64,000 bases of DNA from Pseudotabrizicola sp. (GTDB lineage: Bacteria; Pseudomonadota; Alphaproteobacteria; Rhodobacterales; Rhodobacteraceae), in the NCBI RefSeq assembly GCF_030656345.1, contig NZ_JAUSNR010000026.1, positions 62,001-126,000 of the forward strand, in the 5' to 3' direction. The position numbers were made by a program, and so were the translations under genes. Below, piece by piece: positions 28,910 to 38,359 of this stretch. The notes beneath the pieces are model-generated. The model worked only from the letters and a program-made list of their open reading frames with translations. It made no database searches and was not told the origin of the DNA. Each line of letters starts with the position of its first letter. Position 1 is the stretch's first letter.

Positions 28910-30172
28910 CTACTGCGCCGCCGCGACCGCTTCGGTGATGTCCTGATCGATGCGGGCATAGGCATCGTCCAGGGTCAGCTCACCCGCCATCACCTGGCTG
29001 ATCCGGTTGACCAGCGCGCCGTAGTAAGGTGACGCCCATTTCCACGCCGGAAGCGCATCCGCCGCTGGCAGGGTTTCGCCTGCAGCCGCCACGTAAGCAT
29101 CCAGCGCCGCCTTGACGTTCGGATCTTCGGTCTGCCAGTTCATGCCACCAGCGGCCACCACACCGGCATGGGCGGGCAGGAACAGGGTGCGTTCAGAGAA
29201 CTCTTTCACGATGTCTTCGCGCGCGAAATATTCCATGACTTTCGCCACTTCCTCGGCGTTCTGGGTGTATTTCACCGCAACCAAAGCTGCACCCCCGGCC
29301 AGACCGGAACAGCCAGCCGTGCCGCAGGGCGAGCCGGTGGCCACCCAGTCAAACCCGTCGCCGATCTTGGTCGACAGATTTGCGATCTGCCAGCTGCCCG
29401 AGTAATAGAACGGGATGGCGGCGTTGATGAAATCATCCGCCGCCGCACGATAGGTCGACCCCGATGCCGCAACCCAGGTGTCGCGCAGCATCTGCCCGCC
29501 CTCTACCCAGCCCACCAGCTTTTCGGCGAAGGCCTTGGTGCCGTCATCCACCGGCGCGGGCGTGCCGTCTGCCGCGATATAGTTCGCGCCATAAGACACC
29601 GCTGGCCCGGAAATCCGGTGGCCCGAACGGTCGATGGCAAAGGCCGCCGCTGTGCCCTGCGATTTGGCAACCTCATCGGCGGCAGCAACCCAGTCATCCC
29701 ATGTTGCCCCCGCACCTGGCAGCGCCACCCCGGCCTGTTCGAACAAGGTGAAATTGGCGAAGCCGCCGGTCAGCGTCAGTTGGGTCATGAACCCGGTGAT
29801 GGCGTCGCTGCCGTCTGTCCGCATCCAGTCGGCATGTGCGCCGAAATTGGTGCGCCAGTATTCGGCATCGGTCAGATGCGGCGTCAGGTCCAGCCAGTGT
29901 GGCGCAAGCGTCTTGATGTTGGTCACCCGCGCGATATCGGGGCCCGACCCGGCCTCAAGCTGAATCTGCAGCTGCTCCTGCACAACCTTATAGGCGACTT
30001 CGTCCAGTATGACGTTGATGCCGGGGTTTTCCGCATTGAAACGGGCGACGAGGTCTTTCATCACCTCGCCCTCCACCCCATCGGAATACCACATCAGCCG
30101 CACGTCACCGGCAAGTGCCGTGGTGCCCATCAGGCTGGCCCCAAGGGCCAGTGCGATCATTGTATGTTTCAT
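28910..30172 (-). CDS. Extracellular sugar-binding protein of the ABC transporter
   Basis: MKHTMIALALGASLMGTTALAGDVRLMWYSDGVEGEVMKDLVARFNAENPGINVILDEVAYKVVQEQLQIQLEAGSGPDIARV. Confidence 0.92.
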   Translation of the reverse strand: MKHTMIALALGASLMGTTALAGDVRLMWYSDGVEGEVMKDLVARFNAENPGINVILDEVAYKVVQEQLQIQLEAGSGPDIARVTNIKTLAPHWLDLTPHLTDAEYWRTNFGAHADWMRTDGSDAITGFMTQLTLTGGFANFTLFEQAGVALPGAGATWDDWVAAADEVAKSQGTAAAFAIDRSGHRISGPAVSYGANYIAADGTPAPVDDGTKAFAEKLVGWVEGGQMLRDTWVAASGSTYRAAADDFINAAIPFYYSGSWQIANLSTKIGDGFDWVATGSPCGTAGCSGLAGGAALVAVKYTQNAEEVAKVMEYFAREDIVKEFSERTLFLPAHAGVVAAGGMNWQTEDPNVKAALDAYVAAAGETLPAADALPAWKWASPYYGALVNRISQVMAGELTLDDAYARIDQDITEAVAAAQ

Positions 30173-30195
30173 TGCAGTCTCCTCCATGTGTTGTC

Positions 30196-30213
30196 CCGGC
30201 CCTCCCGCCGGGG
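30196..30213 (-). other. Intercistronic RNA hairpin upstream of the solute-binding protein gene
   Basis: CCCGGC-N6-GCCGGG, perfect 6-bp stem about 24 nt upstream of the start. Confidence 0.45.
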
Positions 30214-30219
30214 TCGTCG

Positions 30220-32694
30220 TCAGCGGTGCAGGGTTCTGTGCCCCACGACCGTCCATTCCTTCGGATCTATGATCCGTCCCTCTGCCCCGATCCGGCCATC
30301 GGCAAAGAACTGCACCGGGCCGTATTCTGGGTCGTCCACCGTGACTGTAGCACGCGGATCTGCGTCTGTGTCAGGCGCAAGTTTCGCGCATTGCGCAACG
30401 TAAGCGTCAAGCCCCTGCCCCGCCTCGCCCATCCGCACGATCCACCAGCCCTGCCGCCCCGCCAGCCGCAATTCGCAGCCTGCGGTTGGCCCGTCAGCCA
30501 CCATGTCCAAGGGGCCAGAGGCACGGATCACCATCGCCCCGTCGCCCGCCATGGCCGCCGCCAGATTGCCGGTCAGGCGGGTGTCATCAAAGCCCAGTGC
30601 CGGGAACCAGCAATGGGTGAAATCAGGCTGCTCCGGCTGACCGTCAAACCACACCAGCGCCAGGCCGCGATATTGCTGCACCCGTGGCACCGAGGCCGAT
30701 CCACCCCAATAGGACGGGCGGCCATAGCCGGAATGGATCACCTCACCCGGATGGTTGATCCAGATCTGCGCGTCGGGGTTGGTCCCCAGACGGCCATGCA
30801 GCAGCGTTTCCTGATAGCCCCAGTCAAACCAGCGATAGGCGGCGGTGGACCCCATCGCCCAGCCGGGGGTTTTCGCGTGGTAAAGCGCTGCAAACCGCCC
30901 CTCGCCTTGGGCAAACACCCATTCCTGTTCGCCCGAGGCCAGACTGGCGCGGGCGGACAGCGCCGGGTCCAGCTGCAACCCATGATCCCGCAGCGCCAGC
31001 GCCAGCCCCGGCAGACAGTGAAAGCGCGCGCCGAAACTGCCCATCCCCCACAGCATGCGGGTGATCGCCGACAACTCCAGCGTGCGGCCCGCGCGCAGGG
31101 TGTGCTCATAGCTGCGGCCTTGTGCAGCGGTGATCACCCCATGATGCGCCGAATTGGCCACCACCTCGACCAGCCGCACCACGGCGCGGCCTGCGCGTTC
31201 CCGGATATCGGCATCGGGGGCGAGGGCGTAAAGCGCAGTCAGGCCCTTGAGATCAATCGGGAAATAGGGGGCAGAGTTGAATTCGGCCATCTCCCACGCC
31301 TCAAAATGGTCCAGCCATGCCCGCACGCGGTCACGCCCGGTGGCCGACTGTTCAGCCCCACGGCGGCCAGACCGGCGGAAGGTGGCACCGGGCAGCAGAT
31401 GGCCCGCCAGATAGGCCGAGGTATGGAACAGCAGCGCGTGGTTTTCGCTGAAATACCACTGCACATCATTGCCCGGTTCATCCATCCAGTAGCGATAGCC
31501 AAGGATCGCCGCATCAATCCGGTCACGCACCCGGTCAGACAACAGATGCCCGAACCGGGTGCGCCCCCAGAGCAGCGGCACCAGCGCGAAATCGGCGCAA
31601 TCCCAGCAATCCTCGATCGCGGGGAGGGTCGCGTCGATCATTGCTTCGGTCTCGGGGCCAGAAAGCCCCTGCGCCAGCCGTGCCAGTGCCGCCACCGTGT
31701 CAGGTTCGGCGCGGGTGGCCACCCATGTCAGCGCCTCGTCGATCCGCGCCTCCAGCGTGGCGGGAACCGTGCCCTGTGCGGCCAGATCGCAGACCTCGAC
31801 GCCAAAGGTGCGGGTGGCGGCAAAGCCGTCTGCGGTCAGTGTTGGGATGAAATGCCGGAAATCGCCGGGCAGGTTTGCGGCCCGGTCAATGACCAGCCGA
31901 TCGGCTCCTGCGGGCAGGTGGCGCTGCAAGGCCGCCGGATGGTGCGACATGAAATCGCCCTCCACCCGTATCGCCACATCCACCGCCATCGGCATCGGCT
32001 GCGGCAGGACCAGGGCCACCTCACCCCCGGTATAGGCCGGTTGGTCAAAGTGCATCGTGGCCAGCGCGGTTTCCACCCTGCGGGCGCGGTCGGTGGTGCA
32101 GGCGGTGGGGATGCCAGCCTCGGCCTGCGGGCCATCCAGCCAGTCGGCTTGGATGTAATAGCGCGCATCGCGTTCAGCCAGATCGTCAAAGAACACCTGA
32201 ACCGTATTGTCACCCGCGGTCAGCGCCACCGTGAACTCGGCCGCTGTTTCGGCGTTGCGTTTGTAGGGGGCCATCCAGCCCGCCTCGGCCCCGTTCACAA
32301 ACAGAACCGCCCCGCCACAGGTGCGCAGCCGCAACCGCGCCTGCCCTGCCGCCTGCGCCCGGATCACGGTTTCCGCCCATGTCGCAATATGGGTGGGGCG
32401 GAACCAGAAGCCCGACAGATCCAGCCGGGGCGAGCCAAAGGGCAGCCAGTTGCGCGCACCTTCAAACCCGCCCTGCACTTGCGGCCTCTGGTCGCGTCGG
32501 TCCGCGGCAAACTGCGTGCGGCAGGGATACTCGTGCGGAATGAAGTTCTTGTCCTTGGTCAGGAAAAAGAACGGGTCCATCTCGCCCTTCATCGGCAGGT
32601 CGGGCAGGTCGAACCGCGCCTCGACGGTATGGCCAAGGCGCCAGTAGCCAAGGGCCGCGCCGGGGGTCAGGGGGTGGGACAGAAAGCCTTGCAT
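30220..32694 (-). CDS. 824-aa protein of unknown function in the uronide operon; likely carbohydrate-active
   Basis: Long ORF in a tight operon with kduI and GH105; N-terminal beta-sandwich-like, central helical/aromatic-rich region (MDEPGNDVQWYFSENHALLFHTSAYLAGHLLPG). Confidence 0.75.
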   Translation of the reverse strand: MQGFLSHPLTPGAALGYWRLGHTVEARFDLPDLPMKGEMDPFFFLTKDKNFIPHEYPCRTQFAADRRDQRPQVQGGFEGARNWLPFGSPRLDLSGFWFRPTHIATWAETVIRAQAAGQARLRLRTCGGAVLFVNGAEAGWMAPYKRNAETAAEFTVALTAGDNTVQVFFDDLAERDARYYIQADWLDGPQAEAGIPTACTTDRARRVETALATMHFDQPAYTGGEVALVLPQPMPMAVDVAIRVEGDFMSHHPAALQRHLPAGADRLVIDRAANLPGDFRHFIPTLTADGFAATRTFGVEVCDLAAQGTVPATLEARIDEALTWVATRAEPDTVAALARLAQGLSGPETEAMIDATLPAIEDCWDCADFALVPLLWGRTRFGHLLSDRVRDRIDAAILGYRYWMDEPGNDVQWYFSENHALLFHTSAYLAGHLLPGATFRRSGRRGAEQSATGRDRVRAWLDHFEAWEMAEFNSAPYFPIDLKGLTALYALAPDADIRERAGRAVVRLVEVVANSAHHGVITAAQGRSYEHTLRAGRTLELSAITRMLWGMGSFGARFHCLPGLALALRDHGLQLDPALSARASLASGEQEWVFAQGEGRFAALYHAKTPGWAMGSTAAYRWFDWGYQETLLHGRLGTNPDAQIWINHPGEVIHSGYGRPSYWGGSASVPRVQQYRGLALVWFDGQPEQPDFTHCWFPALGFDDTRLTGNLAAAMAGDGAMVIRASGPLDMVADGPTAGCELRLAGRQGWWIVRMGEAGQGLDAYVAQCAKLAPDTDADPRATVTVDDPEYGPVQFFADGRIGAEGRIIDPKEWTVVGHRTLHR

Positions 32695-32703
32695 GTCGGA
32701 TGC

Positions 32704-33537
32704 TTACCTAAGCGATGAGATGGGAACGGGGGTAAAGTCGGTATAGGCCTGATTTTCGCCGGTCATGCCCCAGACAAAGGCATAGGGCCCTGTGCCCGCC
32801 CCCATATGAATGGACCATGCGGGCGACAGCACCATGTCGCCATTGGCAATGACCAGATGCCGGGTTGCGTCGGGGCGGCCCATGAAGTGCATCACCCGGT
32901 CATCAGCGCCCATGTCGAAGTAGCAGTACGCCTCCATCCGGCGTTCGTGCAGATGCGGTGGCATGGTGTTCCAGATGCTGCCGGGGGCCGGATCGGTGAT
33001 GCCCATCAGCAAAAGACAGGACGGTGAGACTTCGGGGTGAATGTACATCGCCAGACTGCGGACATTGGCCTTGGCCGGATCGCCCAATTGGATGTGTTTG
33101 GCCTGATCGCGCCGAATCAGCCGGGTCGGGTGATCCGCTCCCGCCGGCACGGAGTTGAGGTAGAACCACGCCGGGGTGGCGGCATCATCGCTGCGCATTT
33201 CCACCCGTTGCACGCCGCGCCCAATATACAGGATATCACGGTTGGCCATCGTGTAATCCGCGCCATCCACTGTAACCACCCCCGGTCCGCCCAGATTGGC
33301 AAGCCCGCCCTCGCGGGCAGAGAAGAAGTACTCGGTGCCCAGCTCTGCCCCGTCACCGAACACCAAAGGGGTAGCGGTGGGGACGGCACCGCCAAGGATC
33401 ATCCGGTCGACATGGGTATAGGTCAGCCGCAACTGCCCCGGCGCGAAGGCCCCTTCGACCATGTAGTCGGCGCGCAGCCGGTCGCTGGTTGCGGTCATCA
33501 CATCGGCGGGGTTGCCGCCATAACGCACGTCCATCAT
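32704..33537 (-). CDS. kduI: 5-dehydro-4-deoxy-D-glucuronate isomerase KduI
   Basis: REGGLANLGGPGVVTVDG, MPPHLHERRMEAYCYFDMG, VLSPAWSIHMGAGTGPYAFVWGMTGENQ. Confidence 0.95.
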   Translation of the reverse strand: MMDVRYGGNPADVMTATSDRLRADYMVEGAFAPGQLRLTYTHVDRMILGGAVPTATPLVFGDGAELGTEYFFSAREGGLANLGGPGVVTVDGADYTMANRDILYIGRGVQRVEMRSDDAATPAWFYLNSVPAGADHPTRLIRRDQAKHIQLGDPAKANVRSLAMYIHPEVSPSCLLLMGITDPAPGSIWNTMPPHLHERRMEAYCYFDMGADDRVMHFMGRPDATRHLVIANGDMVLSPAWSIHMGAGTGPYAFVWGMTGENQAYTDFTPVPISSLR

Positions 33538-34631
33538 GCCACCTTCTCTGTTGCCAGCTGGCCCTCGGCCTCGACCAGACACAGGATCGCCAGCGCCTGA
33601 CCGTATCCGGTGGGTTGCAGGGGAATGTCGCGGTAGAATTGCAGATCTGGTCCCATGCGGGTGCCGTAAGACACGTTCTGCACCGTGCCCGCGTCGTCGA
33701 TATTCGCCAGCACCGCTTGCACCCCGCGCCACCCCGCCTCGGCCCAGTCCGGCCCGCCGATGCCTTGGCGTGCCGCCTTCAGCAGGCCATAAGCAAAGCC
33801 CGCCGTTGCGCTGATTTCTTCATAGCTGCCCGGGTCATCCAGCAAGGTCCGCCACGCGCCGCTGGCGGTCTGCAACGGCAACAGCGCCGAAACCTGCGCT
33901 TTCAGCACCTCTGTCAGATACAGCCTGACAGACCCCGGCAGATCCGGCACCTCGAACAGATCCAGTATACAGGCGGTGATCCAGGCATTGCCGCGGGCCC
34001 AGCGGGCGCGGGCAAAGTTGTGCCGCCCGTCAAAGGTCCAGCCATGAAACCAAAGCCCGGTCTGCGGGTCCGACAGATAGCGCGCATGCACGAGAAACTG
34101 CCGGATCGCCTCATCCACCAGCTCTGCCTGGCCCGAGGCGTGGCCATAGCGCGCCAGAAACAGCCCCGCCATGAACAGCGTGTCATCCCACAACTCACCG
34201 GGGTTCACCTTGTCGGACACGTCATGCTGCAAACCGCCCTCGGCCGTGCGCGGCGCATCCGCCATCAGGCGGTTGGCCCACTCGTCCAGCACCGGCTGCC
34301 AGCGCGGATCGCGGGTTTCCCCCCACAGCACGGACAGCGCCAGCATCGGCGCGGTGGTGTTGATGTTCAGCCCCGGCAGCCCTGCCGCCAGATGCCGCGC
34401 GTACCAACTCTCCAGCAGCGTCTGCAATGCCGGGTCACGATGGCGCCGCCACAGCTGCGCCAGCCCGTACAGCCCCACGCCTTGCGGCCATTCCCAACTG
34501 TCAAAGCTGATGTAATCGCCTGCCGTTCCATCAAGATTCGGCTCGTCGAACTGCCCGTCATGGCGCAGGTCGGTCAGACCCTGCACCAGCTGACGCAATT
34601 TGAGCCTGATCTGATCAGCCTGTGGTCGCAT
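33534..34631 (-). CDS. Glycoside hydrolase family 88/105 (unsaturated rhamnogalacturonyl hydrolase-like)
   Basis: WEWPQGVGLYGLAQLW, DDTLFMAGLFLARYG, GLWFHGWTFDGRHNFARARWARGNAW. Confidence 0.92.
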   Translation of the reverse strand: MRPQADQIRLKLRQLVQGLTDLRHDGQFDEPNLDGTAGDYISFDSWEWPQGVGLYGLAQLWRRHRDPALQTLLESWYARHLAAGLPGLNINTTAPMLALSVLWGETRDPRWQPVLDEWANRLMADAPRTAEGGLQHDVSDKVNPGELWDDTLFMAGLFLARYGHASGQAELVDEAIRQFLVHARYLSDPQTGLWFHGWTFDGRHNFARARWARGNAWITACILDLFEVPDLPGSVRLYLTEVLKAQVSALLPLQTASGAWRTLLDDPGSYEEISATAGFAYGLLKAARQGIGGPDWAEAGWRGVQAVLANIDDAGTVQNVSYGTRMGPDLQFYRDIPLQPTGYGQALAILCLVEAEGQLATEKVA

Positions 34632-34691
34632 CTCCCCTCCCCGGTCGATGTATCCGGGCCTGTCTGTCGGCCCTTTTGCAGATCATGGCGC

Positions 34692-34726
34692 TGCAATTTT
34701 TTTGCACAACATGAAAATTTTTTGCA
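34692..34726. promoter_or_regulatory. Pair of LacI-type operator-like sites
   Basis: TGCAAttttttTGCA-type sites: TGCAATTTTTTTGCA (34692-34706) and TGAAAATTTTTTGCA (34712-34726), 20-bp spacing, in the GH105/lacI divergent region. Confidence 0.6.
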
Positions 34727-34755
34727 TAGTGGGGCAGCAGAGCGGAAAGACACCC

Positions 34756-35802
34756 ATGACAGCAAGTCCCCCCGGAAAAAGTGGCAAGCCCAGCCGTCGC
34801 ATCAGGCTGGATGATCTGGCCCGCGCCTGTGATGTCTCTATCGCCACGGTGTCGCGCGCGCTTTCCGGTGCGCCGGGCGTCCGCCCCGAACTGGTGGAAA
34901 AGATCCAGCGCAAGGCGCAGGAGTTCCGCTATGCCCTGCCATCCACCCTCGCCGGTCAGCGGCTCTTGATCCTGGCCAGCGCCGCCGCGATGGAAGATTA
35001 CGCTCGCAGCCAGTTCACCCTGAACGTCATGCAGGGCATCGAGGAACGCGCCCGCCTGCTGCGGGCTGAGGTGATTACGCAGGCGATCACCAGCACCGAG
35101 CAGGAACGGCAGGCCCTTGCAGAGGCTGCCACAGATCCGCGCGTCGCGGGCCTGCTGTTCCTGACGCTGGATGACGAAGATATGCTGACCCCCGCCCGCG
35201 CCCTTCGCAAACCCGTGGTTCTGGTCAATGGCGATGACCCGCTGATGCAGCTGTCGTCGGTTGCACCGTCCAACCGCGCCGCTGCCGCGATGGCGACCGA
35301 TTACCTGATGCGGCTGGGCCATCGCCGCATCCTGTTTCTCAGCCGCCGGGGCCGCCGCACGATTGAGCGCCGGGCCGAAGGCTGGCGCGACCGGATGACG
35401 GCGGGCGGGGCAACGCTTGACGCCGATCTGCAGATGGATGTCGCCGACTGGCTGCCCGATTGCGCCGCAACCGCCCTGCGCGACAGGGTGCGCACGCGGG
35501 GCGTGGATTTCACCGCCGTTCTGTGCGCCAGTGACTCTCTGGCGCTCGGGGCGTTGCAGGGGCTTGCCGCGCTGGGGATTGCGGTGCCTGACAGGGTGTC
35601 CGTCCTTGGGATGGACGGGCTGGCGCAGGGAGCGTTCTTTTCACCCGCGCTGACTGCGCTTGAAATTCCGATGCGCCACATCGGGGCAGCGGCGGTTGAT
35701 CTGGTGCGCGACCTGAGCCTTGGGGCCCACCTGCCCGCCCGCCGCATCGAATTCGCCTGTCGTCTGGTGGAACGCAGATCCTGCGGCCCAGTAGCCTCAT
35801 GA
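34756..35802 (+). CDS. LacI family transcriptional regulator
   Basis: RLDDLARACDVSIATVSRALSGAPGVRPELVEKIQRKAQEFRY HTH plus periplasmic-binding-like effector domain. Confidence 0.93.
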   Translation: MTASPPGKSGKPSRRIRLDDLARACDVSIATVSRALSGAPGVRPELVEKIQRKAQEFRYALPSTLAGQRLLILASAAAMEDYARSQFTLNVMQGIEERARLLRAEVITQAITSTEQERQALAEAATDPRVAGLLFLTLDDEDMLTPARALRKPVVLVNGDDPLMQLSSVAPSNRAAAAMATDYLMRLGHRRILFLSRRGRRTIERRAEGWRDRMTAGGATLDADLQMDVADWLPDCAATALRDRVRTRGVDFTAVLCASDSLALGALQGLAALGIAVPDRVSVLGMDGLAQGAFFSPALTALEIPMRHIGAAAVDLVRDLSLGAHLPARRIEFACRLVERRSCGPVAS

Positions 35803-35927
35803 CCCACACGCGCAGGCGGGATTGAAACGATCCCACACCGGGGTCGATGGGTTGGCCGACGCGCAACCGGATCAGCCATGAGGCTGCAAAGTTGGCAGGA
35901 GGTTGCGGAGGCTGCGTCGCTTGGCGG

Positions 35928-37052
35928 TCAGCCGTCTTCACGGCTGACGCAAACGTCGTGGCCATGCGCCTTCAGCAGCGCGTGGCGGCGGGCAGCGTTC
36001 AGATCTTGCGCCACCATTTCGGCGCACATCTGCTGCGCGGTGATCTCGGGCGTCCAGCCCAGCCTTTCGCGCGCTTTTGTCGGATCACCCAGCAAGGTTT
36101 CCACCTCGGCCGGGCGGAAATAGCGCGGATCAATGCGCAGCACCACATGGCCGGGCCGCACCGCCGGGGCCTTGTCGCCCTGCACATCCACCACCGTGGC
36201 GGCTTCATCCACCCCTTCCCCCTGAAAGCTGAGCGTCAGGCCAAGCTCGGCCGCGCTCCAGGTAATGAACTCGCGCACGGAATACTGCTTGCCGGTCGCG
36301 ATGACAAAATCTTCGGCGCTGTCTTGCTGCAGCATCATCCATTGCATGCGGACGTAATCCTTGGCGTGGCCCCAGTCGCGCAAGGAATCGATGTTGCCCA
36401 TGAACAGGCAGGTTTCCAGACCCTGCGCGATATTGGCCAGTCCGCGGGTGATCTTCCGGGTGACAAAGGTTTCCCCCCGGCGCGGGCTTTCATGATTGAA
36501 CAGAATGCCGTTGCAGGCAAACATGCCGTAGGCCTCGCGGTAATTCACCGTGATCCAGTAGGCGTAAAGCTTGGCCACCGCATAGGGGCTGCGCGGGTGG
36601 AACGGCGTGGTTTCGCGCTGCGGCGTTTCCTGCACAAGGCCGTAGAGTTCCGAGGTCGAGGCCTGATAGAAGCGCGTCTTCTGGTCCAGCCCCAGAAAAC
36701 GGATCGCCTCAAGCAGGCGCAGGGTGCCGGTGCCATCGACATCAGCGGTGTATTCGGGGGCCTCAAAGCTGACCGCGACATGGCTTTGCGCGCCCAGATT
36801 ATACACCTCATCGGGCTGCACCTGCGCCAGAATGCGCGTGAGGTTCGACGTGTCGGACAGATCGCCGTAATGCAGGCGCAACCGGGCATTATCCAGATGC
36901 CGGTCCTGATAGATATGGTCAATCCGCTGGGTGTTGAACTGCGATGCCCGCCGTTTGATGCCATGCACCTCATACCCCTTGTCCAGCAGTAATTCCGCCA
37001 GATAAGAACCGTCCTGGCCGGTAATGCCGGTAATAAGGGCGCGTTTGGTCAT
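35928..37052 (-). CDS. gmd: GDP-mannose 4,6-dehydratase
   Basis: [122 protein letters not shown]. Confidence 0.97.
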   Translation of the reverse strand: MTKRALITGITGQDGSYLAELLLDKGYEVHGIKRRASQFNTQRIDHIYQDRHLDNARLRLHYGDLSDTSNLTRILAQVQPDEVYNLGAQSHVAVSFEAPEYTADVDGTGTLRLLEAIRFLGLDQKTRFYQASTSELYGLVQETPQRETTPFHPRSPYAVAKLYAYWITVNYREAYGMFACNGILFNHESPRRGETFVTRKITRGLANIAQGLETCLFMGNIDSLRDWGHAKDYVRMQWMMLQQDSAEDFVIATGKQYSVREFITWSAAELGLTLSFQGEGVDEAATVVDVQGDKAPAVRPGHVVLRIDPRYFRPAEVETLLGDPTKARERLGWTPEITAQQMCAEMVAQDLNAARRHALLKAHGHDVCVSREDG

Positions 37053-37123
37053 GGTTGTTCCAGTTTCTGAGACGTTGCAGTTTCCACCACCAACCCAATC
37101 AGGTCGATTGCAGGATGTGAGAG

Positions 37124-37690
37124 TCAGCGTTTTTGTTTGCCAATATGGTCAAGCAAACGGTCCTTATATCTGGTGATGACATGATCGCGCAGGCTGCCAC
37201 TTTTCCGTTCAAACTCCGGATCGAACGCGGCCAGCGATGACAGATGGGTATCAAAATCGATCAGCGAATACATGTCACCAATTCTGATGACATTCCCGGT
37301 TTTAAGATCGGAGAACACCCAGCCACTTTGCACTGTCGCGCCAAACAGACGGTCGACAAAATCATCCGGAATGACGGCCGGGTGTTCGCCTCGACGCGTC
37401 ACATAGCCGCGAAGGATGCCGACCGGATCGTAAATGAACTCTTCCAGCGCACCGCTCAGTTCCGGAAGGAACAAGCCCGTGTCAAAACCGTGCAGCAGTT
37501 TCAGATTCCTGACAGTGACAAACTTTCCCCCGACCGCCGCGACCGTCCGCGCGACGAAATGTTCTCCCCAGACCTTGTAATATCGGTCGTTGGTCCGGAA
37601 CATCCGCCTGTCCTGCGTCGTGCCAGCCCCCCATCGGTTTGGATCGGTGCAATCCGTCAACCCGCTGAAATCAATGTCGGACAGCAGCAC
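37124..37690 (-). CDS. Small kinase-like protein (WbdD kinase domain-like)
   Basis: YYKVWGE (beta3-Lys-like), [24 protein letters not shown]: DLKxxN catalytic loop and DFD in the DFG position. GTG start directly after the methyltransferase TAG, same frame. Confidence 0.75.
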   Translation of the reverse strand: MLLSDIDFSGLTDCTDPNRWGAGTTQDRRMFRTNDRYYKVWGEHFVARTVAAVGGKFVTVRNLKLLHGFDTGLFLPELSGALEEFIYDPVGILRGYVTRRGEHPAVIPDDFVDRLFGATVQSGWVFSDLKTGNVIRIGDMYSLIDFDTHLSSLAAFDPEFERKSGSLRDHVITRYKDRLLDHIGKQKR

Positions 37691-38350
37691 CTAGCGCTCT
37701 CCCGTCAGAACGGGAAACACCTCGGACCCGAGCATTTTTTCACTGACCGCTACCGAGATCTTTTTCATGCCCAGCGCCTCAAGGAACCGGATGTTTCCGG
37801 CAATGTCAAAAACACCGTCAAACCGCGTGTTCTTGCTGATATGCCCGGAAAACGATCCGCGTTCGGCGGCAAGAATGCGGCCGGGACGGCATTGTATGAC
37901 CACGCAGTCACATTTCTTTTTTGCATCTTCAATGATCAGGTCAATTTCATCATCTGACAGATGATAAAGTACCAGGGTCAGCAGCAGGGCATCATAGTCA
38001 ATGCGCGTGCAGGTTGCGGCGCTTTCATTCAAAAGCGTGATATTGTCGAAGCTGTAGCCCTTGTCCTTGAAAAATTGCAGCCACCTGCCGCTGATGTCAA
38101 AAATTGACCTGTCAATTTCAAGACCGGTCACCGTCTTTGCAAATTGGCTTGTCAGCATGGTGTACATGCCAAAATTGCTGCCGATTTCAAGAACATTGCG
38201 GTTTCGGAACAGTTCAAGTTTCCTGATGACAGGCTCTGTCTTCTGATCAACCCGCTGATAGCTGAGCGGATACCCCCCGACTTTACTTTCGGAAATACTC
38301 TTCATCAACTCATCAAAGTGGCCGGTGAAATCCGCAGAACTGAAGGACAT
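37691..38350 (-). CDS. Class I SAM-dependent methyltransferase
   Basis: RNVLEIGSNFGMYTMLTSQFAKTVTGLEID motif I/II; LLLTLVLYHLSDDEID. Confidence 0.85.
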   Translation of the reverse strand: MSFSSADFTGHFDELMKSISESKVGGYPLSYQRVDQKTEPVIRKLELFRNRNVLEIGSNFGMYTMLTSQFAKTVTGLEIDRSIFDISGRWLQFFKDKGYSFDNITLLNESAATCTRIDYDALLLTLVLYHLSDDEIDLIIEDAKKKCDCVVIQCRPGRILAAERGSFSGHISKNTRFDGVFDIAGNIRFLEALGMKKISVAVSEKMLGSEVFPVLTGER

Positions 38351-38359
38351 CGCTTTTCC

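Noticed and set aside
30115-32718. 867-aa plus-strand ORF
   Set aside because: Antisense shadow of the 824-aa uronide-operon gene; composition typical of the GC-skewed complement frame.
35793-35885. 9-bp inverted repeats AGCCTCATG/CATGAGGCT flanking 75 bp, considered as a MITE
   Set aside because: Arms too short, no target duplication or second copy seen; could be chance.
35927-35948. GTCAGCCGT-cttc-ACGGCTGAC hairpin at the gmd stop codon, considered a terminator
   Set aside because: No T-tract on either side and it overlaps the gmd stop codon; kept only as a possible RNA-stability element.
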